Positions 24,969 through 32,389 of a DNA stretch of 41,843 nucleotides are shown in pieces (positions within the stretch are counted from its first letter, which is position 1; each line of letters opens with the position of its first letter). The stretch spans positions 1-41,843 of the forward strand of contig CAYUNT010000012.1 in assembly GCA_964446285.1 (NCBI GenBank), read 5' to 3'. The notes under the pieces were generated by a model, which was not told the origin of the DNA, did no database searches, and saw only the letters and a list, made by a program, of their open reading frames with translations. This DNA comes from CAYUNT01 sp964446285 (GTDB lineage Bacteria > Sumerlaeota > Sumerlaeia > SLMS01 > CAYUNT01). A program made the translations under genes and the position numbers.

Positions 24969-25679
24969 TCAAAACCTGTTTAAAAGGCACAATCGGTTTG
25001 TGAACGCCCAAGCAAAAGTCATGAGGGCGCGCCGCCTAAGACAAAGCCCCAAGCGCCTCTTGCAAGGATTGAAAGCGCGGAGCGCGCCGTGACAAATATG
25101 GGCAGCTCTATTGCGCTTCGCTGTCGGCTGCTTCAGTTTCACAACGACATTCACAACATAGCGCGGCGAATTTTTATGACGTCGGCCGGTCCAGATGATG
25201 CAGGTATAGTCGCCCAAGGATTGCTTTGAGGTCCAGGGCGTTGACGACTCTTTGATCTCGGCGCGGGTGGGCACAAACAGGCAGAAGCTTTCCTCGGCCT
25301 CGGCGGCTACCGGGTTATTCATGCTGATCGCGAATTCGCCCGGTGCGCGTTCCTGGATTCCATACTTTTGCGTGGCTGCTGGGTCCTTGACGCGCCCGAA
25401 CATGACACGGCCAATGACGGCATGAAGAATGGGGGCTTTGCCGCCGTAGCTCAGGCGCGCTTCTCTCGGAGCGGCGCCATTTTGTCCGCCCGGAAGATCG
25501 ACGGGGAACCCTAGGCCGCCCAAGGAATTCTTTCCAGCCGACTGGACGGGTCCCATCCAGAGGCGGCCTTGCGCGTCGAGCACATACAGATGGGTGGCAG
25601 CGCTGACTCCCGCTGCGGCTCGTCTCTGGGTCTGGTCGTGGACCTGCGTCACATAGTCGATAACCGCAACGGGAAACAT
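24969..25679 (-). CDS. uncharacterised reading frame, possibly a gene remnant
   Basis: The open frame on the minus strand begins upstream, antiphase to the sigma-factor remnant. The first plausible ATG is 25679 (MFPVAVIDYVTQV), but its only Shine-Dalgarno-like sequence abuts the ATG directly. The product has a protein-like middle (HLYVLDAQGRLWMGPV, APGEFAISMNNPVA, ESFCLFVPTRAEIKESSTPW, GDYTCIIWTGRR, SPRYVVNVVVKLK), suggestive of a beta-rich domain. The last 50 residues are basic and unlike the rest. Such a domain placed right after a sigma-factor region 2 might be a sigma-linked C-terminal domain or a downstream gene now fused by indels. Family not recognised. Confidence 0.35.
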   Translation of the reverse strand: MFPVAVIDYVTQVHDQTQRRAAAGVSAATHLYVLDAQGRLWMGPVQSAGKNSLGGLGFPVDLPGGQNGAAPREARLSYGGKAPILHAVIGRVMFGRVKDPAATQKYGIQERAPGEFAISMNNPVAAEAEESFCLFVPTRAEIKESSTPWTSKQSLGDYTCIIWTGRRHKNSPRYVVNVVVKLKQPTAKRNRAAHICHGALRAFNPCKRRLGLCLRRRALMTFAWAFTNRLCLLNRF

Positions 25680-26018
25680 CTCCTTAGTATGGCGGACTTC
25701 GCGTTCGGACAAGCCGCCATAAGCGTGTCGAGCGACTCGGGGGCGCGGCCTTGCCTTCGGAGCGTCGTGATTGCCTGGTTGCGGACGATTACGGCCACCC
25801 ATGCGCCGAATCGGTCGGGCCGGGCAAGGCGGTCCAGCCGTGTGTAGGCCGTGATGGAAGTCTCGTGCGCGGCTTCCTCCGCCTGATCGGCGTTCTTCAG
25901 AACGCGATAGGCTACGCTAAAGGCCATACCCTTGTAAGCGGTCCACCAGGACCGCATAAGCGTCCTTGCGGCCTTGCAGAACCTCGCGCACTGCCTGATC
26001 GTCTGAGAACTGCTCCAT
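25649..26018 (-). pseudogene. frameshifted ECF-type RNA polymerase sigma factor, N-terminal part
   Basis: From ATG 26018 (or ATG 26054 in the same frame) the minus strand encodes MEQFSDDQAVREVLQGRKDA and YAVLVDR. One extra base near 25937 then shifts the frame. The continuation YKGMAFSVAYRVLKNADQAE, EAAHETSITAYTRLDRL, RFGAWVAVIVRNQAITTLRR is a good sigma-70 region 2 (core-binding and -10 recognition helices). No region 4 (-35 recognition) follows; the frame ends at 25649 in unrelated residues. A single-base insertion plus loss of region 4 suggests decay, although an assembly error could explain the insertion. Confidence 0.6.
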
Positions 26019-26211
26019 CGAATCGCCGGCCGCCTTCCCGGCCTTCCGCAACATAGGACGCCGTGGCGCCCCAAAGGTTACTTGCTATCGTTTTCCTCTT
26101 TTTCGCTCGAAAGGCAAGCGCCGCACCACTATATTGGCGCCTGTGTTCTCGGCGAACACTTTTGGGGAAGGATATATATTCGCGACGCGAGCGAAAAAGG
26201 TAAAATACAAG

Positions 26212-27099
26212 ATGATCACCGACAACATTCTCGATCTCATCGGCAATACGCCGCTGATCCGTCTGAACGGCGAAAAGGTATTCGCGAAGGCGGAATTTCT
26301 CAACCCGGGCGGGAGCGTGAAGGACCGCGTGGCGCTCGCAATGATCGAAGGCGCGGAACGCGATGGCAAATTGCGTCCAGATTCGATCCTCGTCGAGCCA
26401 ACTTCGGGCAATACGGGCATCGGAGTGGCGCTCGTGGGGCGGCTAAAGCACTACAAAGTCCGCATTGTCATGCCGGAGAACATGAGCGAAGAGCGCAAGA
26501 AGCTCATCCGGGCGCTCGGAGCGGACCTCGTTCTGACGCCCGCCGCCGAAGGTATTGGCGGAGCGGTCGAGCGTGTGCGTCAAATGGCCGCGGAAGACCC
26601 GCGCATTTTTGTCCCACAACAGTTCGAGAACCCGGACAATCCGCGCGTCCATTACGAGACCACCGCGCGCGAACTCTGGCGCCAGATGACGGGCAACGTG
26701 GATTGCTTTGTGGCGGGCGTTGGCAGCGGCGGAACGCTCCAGGGCGTGGGCAAGTTCCTGCGCGAACACAAACCGGATGTGCGCATCGTGGCCGTCGAAC
26801 CCAAAAACGTCTCGGCGTTGCTGGGGCATGAACCGGGTCTGCATCAAATCCAAGGCATTGGCGACGGCTTCATTCCGGCGGTGCTCGATGTGTCCATTGT
26901 CGATGAAGTTGTCGAAGTCACAGACGAGGATGCGATTTCGACCACACGTCAATTGGGTGGCGAATGCGGCCTGCTGGTGGGGATTTCATCGGGGGCAAAC
27001 GTCTGGGCGGCGCGCCAGATGGCCCGCAAAATCAAAGGCAATGTGGCCACTATCCTGCCTGATCGCGCCGAACGTTATTTCAGCACTTCGCTTATGTAG
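26212..27099 (+). CDS. cysK: cysteine synthase (O-acetylserine sulfhydrylase), 295 aa
   Basis: PLP enzyme of fold type II making cysteine from O-acetylserine and sulfide. The PLP lysine is Lys37 in NPGGSVKDR. The phosphate-side substrate loop is PTSGNTGIGVAL. The PLP-phosphate loop is GVGSGGTLQGVG, and the C-terminal ISSGANVWAARQMA is typical. The N-terminus is short, beginning DNILDLIGNTPLIRL. The ATG at 26212 is chosen over an upstream frame extension (ATG 26134) because family homology starts there and AAAAAGG lies upstream. CysM cannot be excluded from sequence alone. The gene stands alone after the decayed stretch. Confidence 0.92.
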   Translation: MITDNILDLIGNTPLIRLNGEKVFAKAEFLNPGGSVKDRVALAMIEGAERDGKLRPDSILVEPTSGNTGIGVALVGRLKHYKVRIVMPENMSEERKKLIRALGADLVLTPAAEGIGGAVERVRQMAAEDPRIFVPQQFENPDNPRVHYETTARELWRQMTGNVDCFVAGVGSGGTLQGVGKFLREHKPDVRIVAVEPKNVSALLGHEPGLHQIQGIGDGFIPAVLDVSIVDEVVEVTDEDAISTTRQLGGECGLLVGISSGANVWAARQMARKIKGNVATILPDRAERYFSTSLM

Positions 27100-27155
27100 A
27101 GCCTGTAACACTCCACAGGGCAGGCCACAACGGAGCATAGGCACATTTCAAAGGC

Positions 27156-27184
27156 AAAAAAAAGAGCCGGGCAAAGCCCGGCTC
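27156..27184 (-). terminator. Rho-independent terminator for the 53-aa gene
   Basis: A perfect 9-bp GC-rich stem: GAGCCGGGC (27164-27172), AAA loop, GCCCGGCTC (27176-27184). On the minus strand it is followed by eight T residues (A-tract at 27156-27163), giving a textbook terminator for leftward transcription. It lies 64 bp past the stop codon of the small minus-strand gene. On the + strand it could also stop cysK transcription but lacks a T-run. Confidence 0.85.
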
Positions 27185-27248
27185 GAGAAGGGAGACACAT
27201 GCGTGAAAACTTTATGGGCAACCCCTAACCCTGTTTGACTCTCGTTTA

Positions 27249-27410
27249 TTAGGAAATAAGATAAACAATGTAGATGAAGAGGGCCATCGCCAGAAGCCCA
27301 ACCGTGGCCTTGACGGTTCGCATGAATGGCTGATGATGCTCCATCCAGAAATCCGCCGCCCTCTCTACTACCTGGTCGAACTGGTCATTACTTTGAATCA
27401 TGTTCTTCAT
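27249..27410 (-). CDS. 53-aa single-pass membrane protein
   Basis: A small gene of unknown function, read directly from the minus strand. It starts at ATG 27410 (MKNMIQSNDQFDQVVERAAD) and stops at TAA 27249-27251. Residues 1-33 are polar and helical, with FWMEHHQPFMRTVKA just before the membrane. Residues about 34-53 (ATVGLLAMALFIYIVYLIS) form one hydrophobic helix reaching the C-terminus, so it resembles a tail-anchored or small single-pass protein. A good Shine-Dalgarno sequence (AGAGGGG) lies about 9 bp upstream and a strong terminator follows, supporting real expression as its own transcript. Confidence 0.72.
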   Translation of the reverse strand: MKNMIQSNDQFDQVVERAADFWMEHHQPFMRTVKATVGLLAMALFIYIVYLIS

Positions 27411-27437
27411 TTGTCTGTTCCCCTCTTTTCATTCGGC

Positions 27438-27455
27438 CCCGAGATTCCTCTCGGG
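27438..27455 (-). promoter_or_regulatory. hairpin with GGAA tetraloop in the 5' UTR of the 53-aa gene
   Basis: On the minus strand CCCGAGA, loop GGAA, TCTCGGG forms a 7-bp stem closed by a GNRA-type tetraloop. It ends 27 bp before the start codon and just ahead of the ribosome binding site. It may stabilise the transcript or control translation; no function is proven. Confidence 0.35.
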
Positions 27456-27926
27456 TCTTCTGGAAAGTAAGCATGTATTGTGCCAAGAAGCGCCGCGTTG
27501 ACGCATATTATGTAACTCAAGCAATATCAATTTATTGCGAATAGCGTCACTTTTTCGCGGCGGCAATTTTCCGGCCGGATGATGCATGAGTGCGACGGTT
27601 GCTCTGGCAGGCGTGCAACATTCGAACTCGGCCGCCGAACTGCCCCTTGCTCCGAACGAGGCCCCGAGGCTCCGGATTTGCCTGAATCGCCGCAGGGGAG
27701 TCGGCGAGAGGGCCGGTGAGCGAGCTCCTTGCGCGATTGCCCCGTTTGTCTTCAAGAAATGGATTCATAATGAAGTGCGAATCCCTGTTGCGGCAGACAA
27801 AAAACTTTTCTAATACATGACGGGGGCGAAAATCCATGCAGGCAGCAGGGGGCTTTTGGCGAGTCTGACAATGCTTGCTCTTGCAGCCCCTGGACAGCAG
27901 AGGCCAATACAATCCTTCGGACGGAT
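27456..27926. other. intergenic region before the histidine kinase
   Basis: This stretch must hold the divergent promoters for the 53-aa gene (-) and the kinase (+). A weak candidate for the kinase is TTGCGG, 17 bp, TAATAC ending near 27816. CAGGGG and CCCCTG around 27846-27893 could pair across the leader. Short open frames here (such as one from 27817) lack a ribosome binding site or overlap the kinase, and I do not support them. Confidence 0.35.
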
Positions 27927-29615
27927 GTGTATTTCATGCTATCGGAACAGAGCGTATGGATCATCGAAGGTGTTAAAACGGATAGTCACGATCTGGCGCA
28001 ATGGGTGGAAAAAACCGGGAAGCCCTTGCGGATGTTACGCGCCTCGGAATTGGAGGAGGCGGCGTGGCAATTGGGGCCGCGAATGGAGCCTCCCTTAATT
28101 GTTGTGGATGCACGGGGCGAGGACATCCGCCGCCGCACCGGACGCCAGAACGTGGAAAGCTGGATGCAATTGGCGCGCGCCCGCGCGTGGGAAGCGCCTA
28201 TGCTTTTGTGTGTATCGCGCCTTTCGCCGGGCGAGGAATGCGGATGGGGCCGGCAGGATGCCACAGAGGTGCTGGTGTCGCCATCGGGCGAAATGTTCGA
28301 GGAAAAAGTGAAATACTGGATGGGACGCCGCGTGGGAACGCTTGGCCATTCGGCGGTTTCGCTGCTGGCTGTGTTGCGCGATACGGGGGCGGTGCTGGCG
28401 CAGGCGGGAGAAGACTCGACGCGATGGCGGAAATTTCTGCGAGCGCTTTTGCGTCATTTTCGCGCGCGAACCGGGTCAATCCTGCTTCTAAACACCAGCG
28501 ATGCCAGCACGTTGACTCCGCTAACGGCCATTGGCTTGCCTGTGCCGGTTGCGCAAGCGCGGTCGCTGCCTTTGGCTGGGTCTATCACGGAAAGGGTAAT
28601 TCAGGAGGATCGTTCCCTTTTGCTTCAGGGGCGCCTGACCCGGGGCGGAGAGGTGGGCTTGCAAGGCCGCCATGCAGTTCCGCCTTCGAGCGCCATTGCT
28701 GTTCCCTTGCGGTGCGGCGATCAGGTGCTTGGGAGCCTGAATGTCTCGCGCGTTGGCCAGGCGGCCCGTTTTATGCCGTCGGATTTGTTTGCGGTCGAAA
28801 TCGTGGCCGTCCAGGTGGCTCTGGCTGTGGCGAATATGCGCCTGCTGGATCGAGTGCGCGAAAGCGAACGCCTGGCCGTTGTTGGACGAACCACAGCGGA
28901 AATATCCCATTGCGTGAAAAACATCCTTACAGGCGTCAAAGGGGCCATGTTTCTCCTGGAACGCGGGCTGCAACAGGGCATGGAAGACCTGCTTCCCACT
29001 TCGCTCGGGACGCTTAAGCATTCTGTTGGGCGGCTGCAAAACCTGATTGGCGACCTGTTGGACATCAGTAAAAAGCGCGAACCAGACCCGCGTCCGGTGG
29101 ACTTGCGCGGAGTGATGACCGATCTCGAAAACCAGCTTCGCTACCGTTGTGACCAGCAAAAAGTCGAGTTGGCTGTGTCCGCCTGTGATAAAATTCCCAT
29201 TCTGATGCTCGAAGAAGACAGGCTGTTTCGCAGCCTGATGAATCTGGGTCTTAACGCCATTGACGCGATGCCCGCCGGGGGAAGGCTTGAAATAAAGGCG
29301 CAATGGCATCGCGCCGCGGAATCGCATAAATCCTGCGAAGTTAAGGAAGCCAGCCCCCCCGGCGCCGCCGAGGCGCCTGGCATGTTGGAAGTATGCGTTC
29401 TTGATACCGGGTATGGGATTCCCCCCGATATAATCGATAAAATCTTTGATGGATTTTTCAGCACAAAAGGCTCAGGCGGAACGGGTTTGGGGCTGGCGTC
29501 GGTGCGCAAGTATGCTCTGGAATCGGGCGGAAGCATCGAGGCATCGAACCGCGAAGAGGGTGGAAGCCAGTTTCGGCTGATAATTCCCGCCCGAAGCGCC
29601 AAAAGAATTGCATGA
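27927..29615 (+). CDS. GAF-domain sensor histidine kinase (562 aa)
   Basis: Soluble two-component sensor kinase with no membrane segment. Residues 1-150 resemble a degenerate receiver-like or unknown input domain. Residues about 160-310 fit a GAF domain (FRARTGSILLLNTSD, SSAIAVPLRCGDQVLGSLNV). The phosphorylated histidine is His328 in TTAEISHCVKNILTGVKGAM. The ATPase domain has the N-box LMNLGLNAIDAMPAGG, the D-box VLDTGYGIPPDI and a combined F/G2 box FFSTKGSGGTGLGLASVRK. The frame opens at GTG 27927 (ATG 27936 is an alternative); the Shine-Dalgarno sequence is weak. No response regulator gene is adjacent. The next gene is methyltransferase mtaB, 167 bp on. Confidence 0.9.
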   Translation: MYFMLSEQSVWIIEGVKTDSHDLAQWVEKTGKPLRMLRASELEEAAWQLGPRMEPPLIVVDARGEDIRRRTGRQNVESWMQLARARAWEAPMLLCVSRLSPGEECGWGRQDATEVLVSPSGEMFEEKVKYWMGRRVGTLGHSAVSLLAVLRDTGAVLAQAGEDSTRWRKFLRALLRHFRARTGSILLLNTSDASTLTPLTAIGLPVPVAQARSLPLAGSITERVIQEDRSLLLQGRLTRGGEVGLQGRHAVPPSSAIAVPLRCGDQVLGSLNVSRVGQAARFMPSDLFAVEIVAVQVALAVANMRLLDRVRESERLAVVGRTTAEISHCVKNILTGVKGAMFLLERGLQQGMEDLLPTSLGTLKHSVGRLQNLIGDLLDISKKREPDPRPVDLRGVMTDLENQLRYRCDQQKVELAVSACDKIPILMLEEDRLFRSLMNLGLNAIDAMPAGGRLEIKAQWHRAAESHKSCEVKEASPPGAAEAPGMLEVCVLDTGYGIPPDIIDKIFDGFFSTKGSGGTGLGLASVRKYALESGGSIEASNREEGGSQFRLIIPARSAKRIA

Positions 29616-29726
29616 AAGCGGTTGCGTTGTTCGCGCGAAAGTATTTATACAGCCGCAGATAATTTCAAAGTATAATATGCAATTGTCAGGCGAGCGCCAA
29701 GTATCTCTTGCGCAACGCAACCGCTT
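29616..29726. repeat. 14-bp perfect inverted repeat flanking the kinase-mtaB gap
   Basis: AAGCGGTTGCGTTG at 29616-29629 is the exact reverse complement of CAACGCAACCGCTT at 29713-29726. Directly after the left arm is a perfect 10-bp palindrome, TTCGCGCGAA (29630-29639). The right arm lies between the -35 and -10 boxes of the predicted mtaB promoter. The arrangement suits binding of a regulator at two sites with looping, or a long RNA stem. Confidence 0.6.
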
Positions 29727-29735
29727 GCGTATAAT
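29708..29735 (+). promoter_or_regulatory. predicted sigma-70 promoter of mtaB
   Basis: TTGCGC at 29708-29713, a 16-bp spacer and a perfect TATAAT at 29730-29735. Transcription would begin near 29742, upstream of the ATG at 29783 and downstream of an earlier in-frame ATG at 29735, which supports the later start. The right arm of a 14-bp inverted repeat overlaps the spacer. Confidence 0.5.
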
Positions 29736-29782
29736 TGCCTATGCATGGGTGCAAGAGGGTATTCTGCTCGCGAGGCGGCCGT

Positions 29783-31171
29783 ATGGACAGATGTGCTGTA
29801 ATTACCACTGATTCGGAACTTCTTTTCGGCTTTTCGCCCAGACCGGTCCGGTGTCCGAGCGGGCTGATTTTGGGGGGCGGGGAAGTCTATCCAGAAATCA
29901 ATTTTACGCTGCCTCCCATGACAATATCCGAGGCAACGTGGCCGGATGTGCGCCGCGAGTATAATGAAATGATTGAGGGCATCTGCCGCCGCGCCACGGA
30001 CCTGGAAGCGCCGGGACTGGTTATTGAATTTGAACTCCTTCCGCCAATGACGGCGCGTCCGGAGTGGGGTGCTGAGATTACGGCGATATTGCGGCGCGCT
30101 TTGGATCATTATGCGGCCGAACACGGTCTTCGATCTGTTTTGCGTGTGACTCCGACGGATATTCGCGACACAGAGCGCCCCCCGCACATGAGCAAGGGCC
30201 GTCTGCTCGATACCACACTGCGTTCGTTTCGACTCTGCGCCGAGGCGGGCGGCGAATTGCTCTCGATCGAGTCCACGGGCGGCAAGGAAGTGCATGATGA
30301 GGCGCTTCTCAACGGCAACGTGGGGCTTATGATATTTGCCTTGGGCGTGCTGGGCGCGCGCGACATGCGGATGCTTTGGGGGCAGATCGCCGAAATTGCC
30401 CGTCAAACAGGAACGATTGCCGCAGGCGACACGGCGTGCGGATTTGCAAACACAGCGATGGTGCTTGCGGACCGCTCGATGATTTCCAAGACCTTTGCCG
30501 CGGTGGTGCGCGTGGTATCGGTTGTGAGGAGTCTGCAAGCCTATAAGGCGGGCGCAGTTGGCCCGAGCAAGGATTGCGCCTATGAAGGTCCTTATATCAA
30601 GGCGATGGCAGGAGTTCCCATTGCGATGGAGGGAAAATCGAGCGCCTGCGCGCATCTGAGCACACTGGGCAATATCGCGGGAGCCTGTTGCGACCTCTGG
30701 AGCAACGAGTCAGTGCAGAATGTGCGGCTGCTAAGCGCGAGCGCGCCGGTTGTGTCTGTCGAGCAGCTGATTTTTGACTGCCGTCTGATGAACCAGGCCC
30801 TTCGCGAGGGACGCAAGTCCGCGCTCATGTTTCAACGTTGGATGGTTGACAGCGACGCATCGCTTGATCCGCAGGCATGGGTGCTGCGGCCCGATGTTGT
30901 CGTGGAAATATCACGCGGGTTGTCCGAATGCGACGATCCGCTGGCGATGGCCTTCCGCGCCGCGGAACTTGCGCTCGATACGCTCGACCGCGCCCGGGCC
31001 GGGGGGCGTCTGCGCCTTTCCGATACGGAACACCGCTGGATGGACCTGATGGCAGCCGAAATTGAGTCGCTGCCACGCGATGCGGAGTCGCTGGCCACCC
31101 TGGCGCGAGCGGAGGTGCCGCGCGAAAAGTGGCTTCCCGAGGAATACGGACTGGCCGCTGCCTGCCGATAA
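29783..31171 (+). CDS. mtaB: methanol:corrinoid methyltransferase MtaB (462 aa)
   Basis: Zinc enzyme that moves the methyl group of methanol to the cob(I)amide of a corrinoid protein (MtaC), the entry step of methanol use in methylotrophic methanogens and some acetogens. Length equals Methanosarcina MtaB (461 aa). The zinc ligands known there (Glu164, Cys220, Cys269) match Glu163 in SIESTGGKEV, Cys219 in GDTACGFANTAM and Cys268 in AVGPSKDCAYEG. TGTIAAGDT and MEGKSSACAHLSTLGN are also conserved. No MtaC or MtaA is seen here. The ATG at 29783 (GCGAGG upstream) is preferred over 29735 because of the promoter position. The methyl donor could differ from methanol in a divergent member. Confidence 0.85.
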   Translation: MDRCAVITTDSELLFGFSPRPVRCPSGLILGGGEVYPEINFTLPPMTISEATWPDVRREYNEMIEGICRRATDLEAPGLVIEFELLPPMTARPEWGAEITAILRRALDHYAAEHGLRSVLRVTPTDIRDTERPPHMSKGRLLDTTLRSFRLCAEAGGELLSIESTGGKEVHDEALLNGNVGLMIFALGVLGARDMRMLWGQIAEIARQTGTIAAGDTACGFANTAMVLADRSMISKTFAAVVRVVSVVRSLQAYKAGAVGPSKDCAYEGPYIKAMAGVPIAMEGKSSACAHLSTLGNIAGACCDLWSNESVQNVRLLSASAPVVSVEQLIFDCRLMNQALREGRKSALMFQRWMVDSDASLDPQAWVLRPDVVVEISRGLSECDDPLAMAFRAAELALDTLDRARAGGRLRLSDTEHRWMDLMAAEIESLPRDAESLATLARAEVPREKWLPEEYGLAAACR

Positions 31172-31185
31172 ATTCACTCTTCTTG

Positions 31186-31240
31186 CCTTCGCGCTTTTGC
31201 GCTTTCGCGCTGAATCCTCCGCCTCGCCCGGGGAGGCGGC
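31186..31240. repeat. oligonucleotide repeat plus GC hairpin in the mtaB-cyclophilin gap
   Basis: TTCGCGCTTTTGCGCTTTCGCGC at about 31188-31210 is a degenerate tandem of CGCTTT units. It is followed at 31218-31240 by a small hairpin in which CCGCCTC pairs with GAGGCGG. It is similar in type, but not in sequence, to the other gap repeats. The hairpin may end mtaB transcription but lacks a T-run. Confidence 0.4.
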
Positions 31241-31364
31241 GCCAACTTCTTCTTGCCCGAGAGCGTGGTTTTGAGGATGAGAAAGCCCGGCTTGCGCGGG
31301 AACGGCGTGTATGCGTCGGCGGCGCAAGTCCATGAATATCACTCATCGAAGGAGAACGGTAACC

Positions 31365-32165
31365 ATGATGGATAACCTGATTGCGTGCGCCGGATTGCTG
31401 CTTCTGGGCGTAGGAATGATGCAGACAGGCGCCTTTGCCCAGGGCGCGAATCCCAAGGGCGACCTTGGCCCGGAACTCGATCCGAAAGTGGACTATTACG
31501 TCATTCTACATACAACAAAAGGCAAGATCGTAGGCCTGTTCAATACCGAGAAGTCGCCGATTACTACGCGCAATTTTATCAACCTGGCCGAAGGAACGCG
31601 TCCGTGGCTCGATCCGAAGAGCAATCAGTGGGTGAAGCGGCCCTTTTTTGATGGCCTCAAATTCCATCGCATCATCCCGGGATTTATGATCCAGGGCGGT
31701 TGCCCGCGCGGCAATGGCACGGGCGACCCGGGCTACAAGCTCAAAGGCGAGGCAAATAACGGCTTGCTGCACAACAAACCTGGCGTTTGGGCAATGGCCA
31801 ATTCCGGCTCGCCCGATACGGCGGGCTGCCAGTTCTATATTACGGAAGTGCCCACGCCATTCCTCAACGGTGGCTATACGGTTTTTGGCGAAACGGTGGA
31901 CGGTATGGACGCCGTGAAAAAGATCATCAACGGCCCGCGCGGCGGCCCGAGCAACGACAAAGCACTCGAGCCGGACGTGATTCAGCGCTGCGAAGTCATC
32001 CGCGTGAAGAAGGGCGCCGACCCGAAGTCGCGCCCCTGGGAAAAACCCGAACTGATCGTCAAGCGCGAAACCGCCCCGGCGGCCCCCGCGGCGGCAGCGG
32101 CCCCAGCGGCTGCGCCGAAACCTGCCTCGGCAGATTCCTCCTCCTCGCCCAGCAAGAAGCAGTAA
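31365..32165 (+). CDS. exported cyclophilin-type peptidyl-prolyl cis-trans isomerase (266 aa)
   Basis: Speeds cis-trans isomerisation of prolyl bonds in exported proteins. A signal peptide (residues 1 to about 25, cleavage after GAFA) sends it to the periplasm. The cyclophilin core includes FFDGLKFHRIIPGFMIQGG with the catalytic Arg, AMANSGSPDTAGCQFYIT and YTVFGETVDGMDAVKKI. The C-terminal tail is Ala/Pro/Ser-rich. The ATG at 31365 has AAGGAG upstream; an earlier in-frame ATG (31311) would add a very basic stretch before the signal and is less likely. A strong terminator follows. Confidence 0.92.
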   Translation: MMDNLIACAGLLLLGVGMMQTGAFAQGANPKGDLGPELDPKVDYYVILHTTKGKIVGLFNTEKSPITTRNFINLAEGTRPWLDPKSNQWVKRPFFDGLKFHRIIPGFMIQGGCPRGNGTGDPGYKLKGEANNGLLHNKPGVWAMANSGSPDTAGCQFYITEVPTPFLNGGYTVFGETVDGMDAVKKIINGPRGGPSNDKALEPDVIQRCEVIRVKKGADPKSRPWEKPELIVKRETAPAAPAAAAAPAAAPKPASADSSSSPSKKQ

Positions 32166-32262
32166 GGGGAGTTGTGGGTTGGGGGTTGTGAGTTGTGGGC
32201 GAAGAAGTGGGCGGTGGGCAGGGATCAGTGAACAGGAATCAGTAGGCAGTGAGCAGTAATAT

Positions 32263-32298
32263 AAGGGCAGAGGTTTTGGGAGGAGCCTCTGCCCTTTT
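32263..32298 (+). terminator. Rho-independent terminator after the cyclophilin gene
   Basis: AAGGGCAGAGG (32263-32273) pairs perfectly with CCTCTGCCCTT (32286-32296) over 11 bp, with a 12-base loop. Further T residues follow the stem. It lies about 100 bp after the stop codon. Confidence 0.85.
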
Positions 32299-32303
32299 GG
32301 TTG

Positions 32304-32342
32304 TTTAGGTCCTTTCCTGCTTGCGGATAGCAAGGACCTAAA
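32304..32342 (+). repeat. AGGTCCTT inverted repeat before rimO
   Basis: TTTAGGTCCTT (32304-32314) pairs perfectly with AAGGACCTAAA (32332-32342). A competing stem, CTTGC (32320-32324) with GCAAG (32330-32334), shares bases with the first, so two folds exclude each other. rimO starts 48 bp further on. The AAGGACCTAAAGGAC oligonucleotide also occurs inside the e-MtaB-type gene at about 8873. Confidence 0.5.
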
Positions 32343-32389
32343 GGACTAAAGGGACATCTTTTTCCGAACCCTTTTGGTGGTGCCATAGA

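Noticed and set aside
24632..25003. + strand frame across the decayed stretch
   Set aside because: The minus strand here holds clear homology to a small protein family; the + frame is its shadow.
27586..27650. Possible tRNA-like sequence around a TTCGAACTC segment
   Set aside because: No acceptor stem, anticodon arm or D arm could be folded around it.
27817..28098. + frame starting with a signal-peptide-like stretch before the kinase
   Set aside because: No ribosome binding site, and most of it overlaps the kinase in another frame with kinase-like coding on the longer frame.
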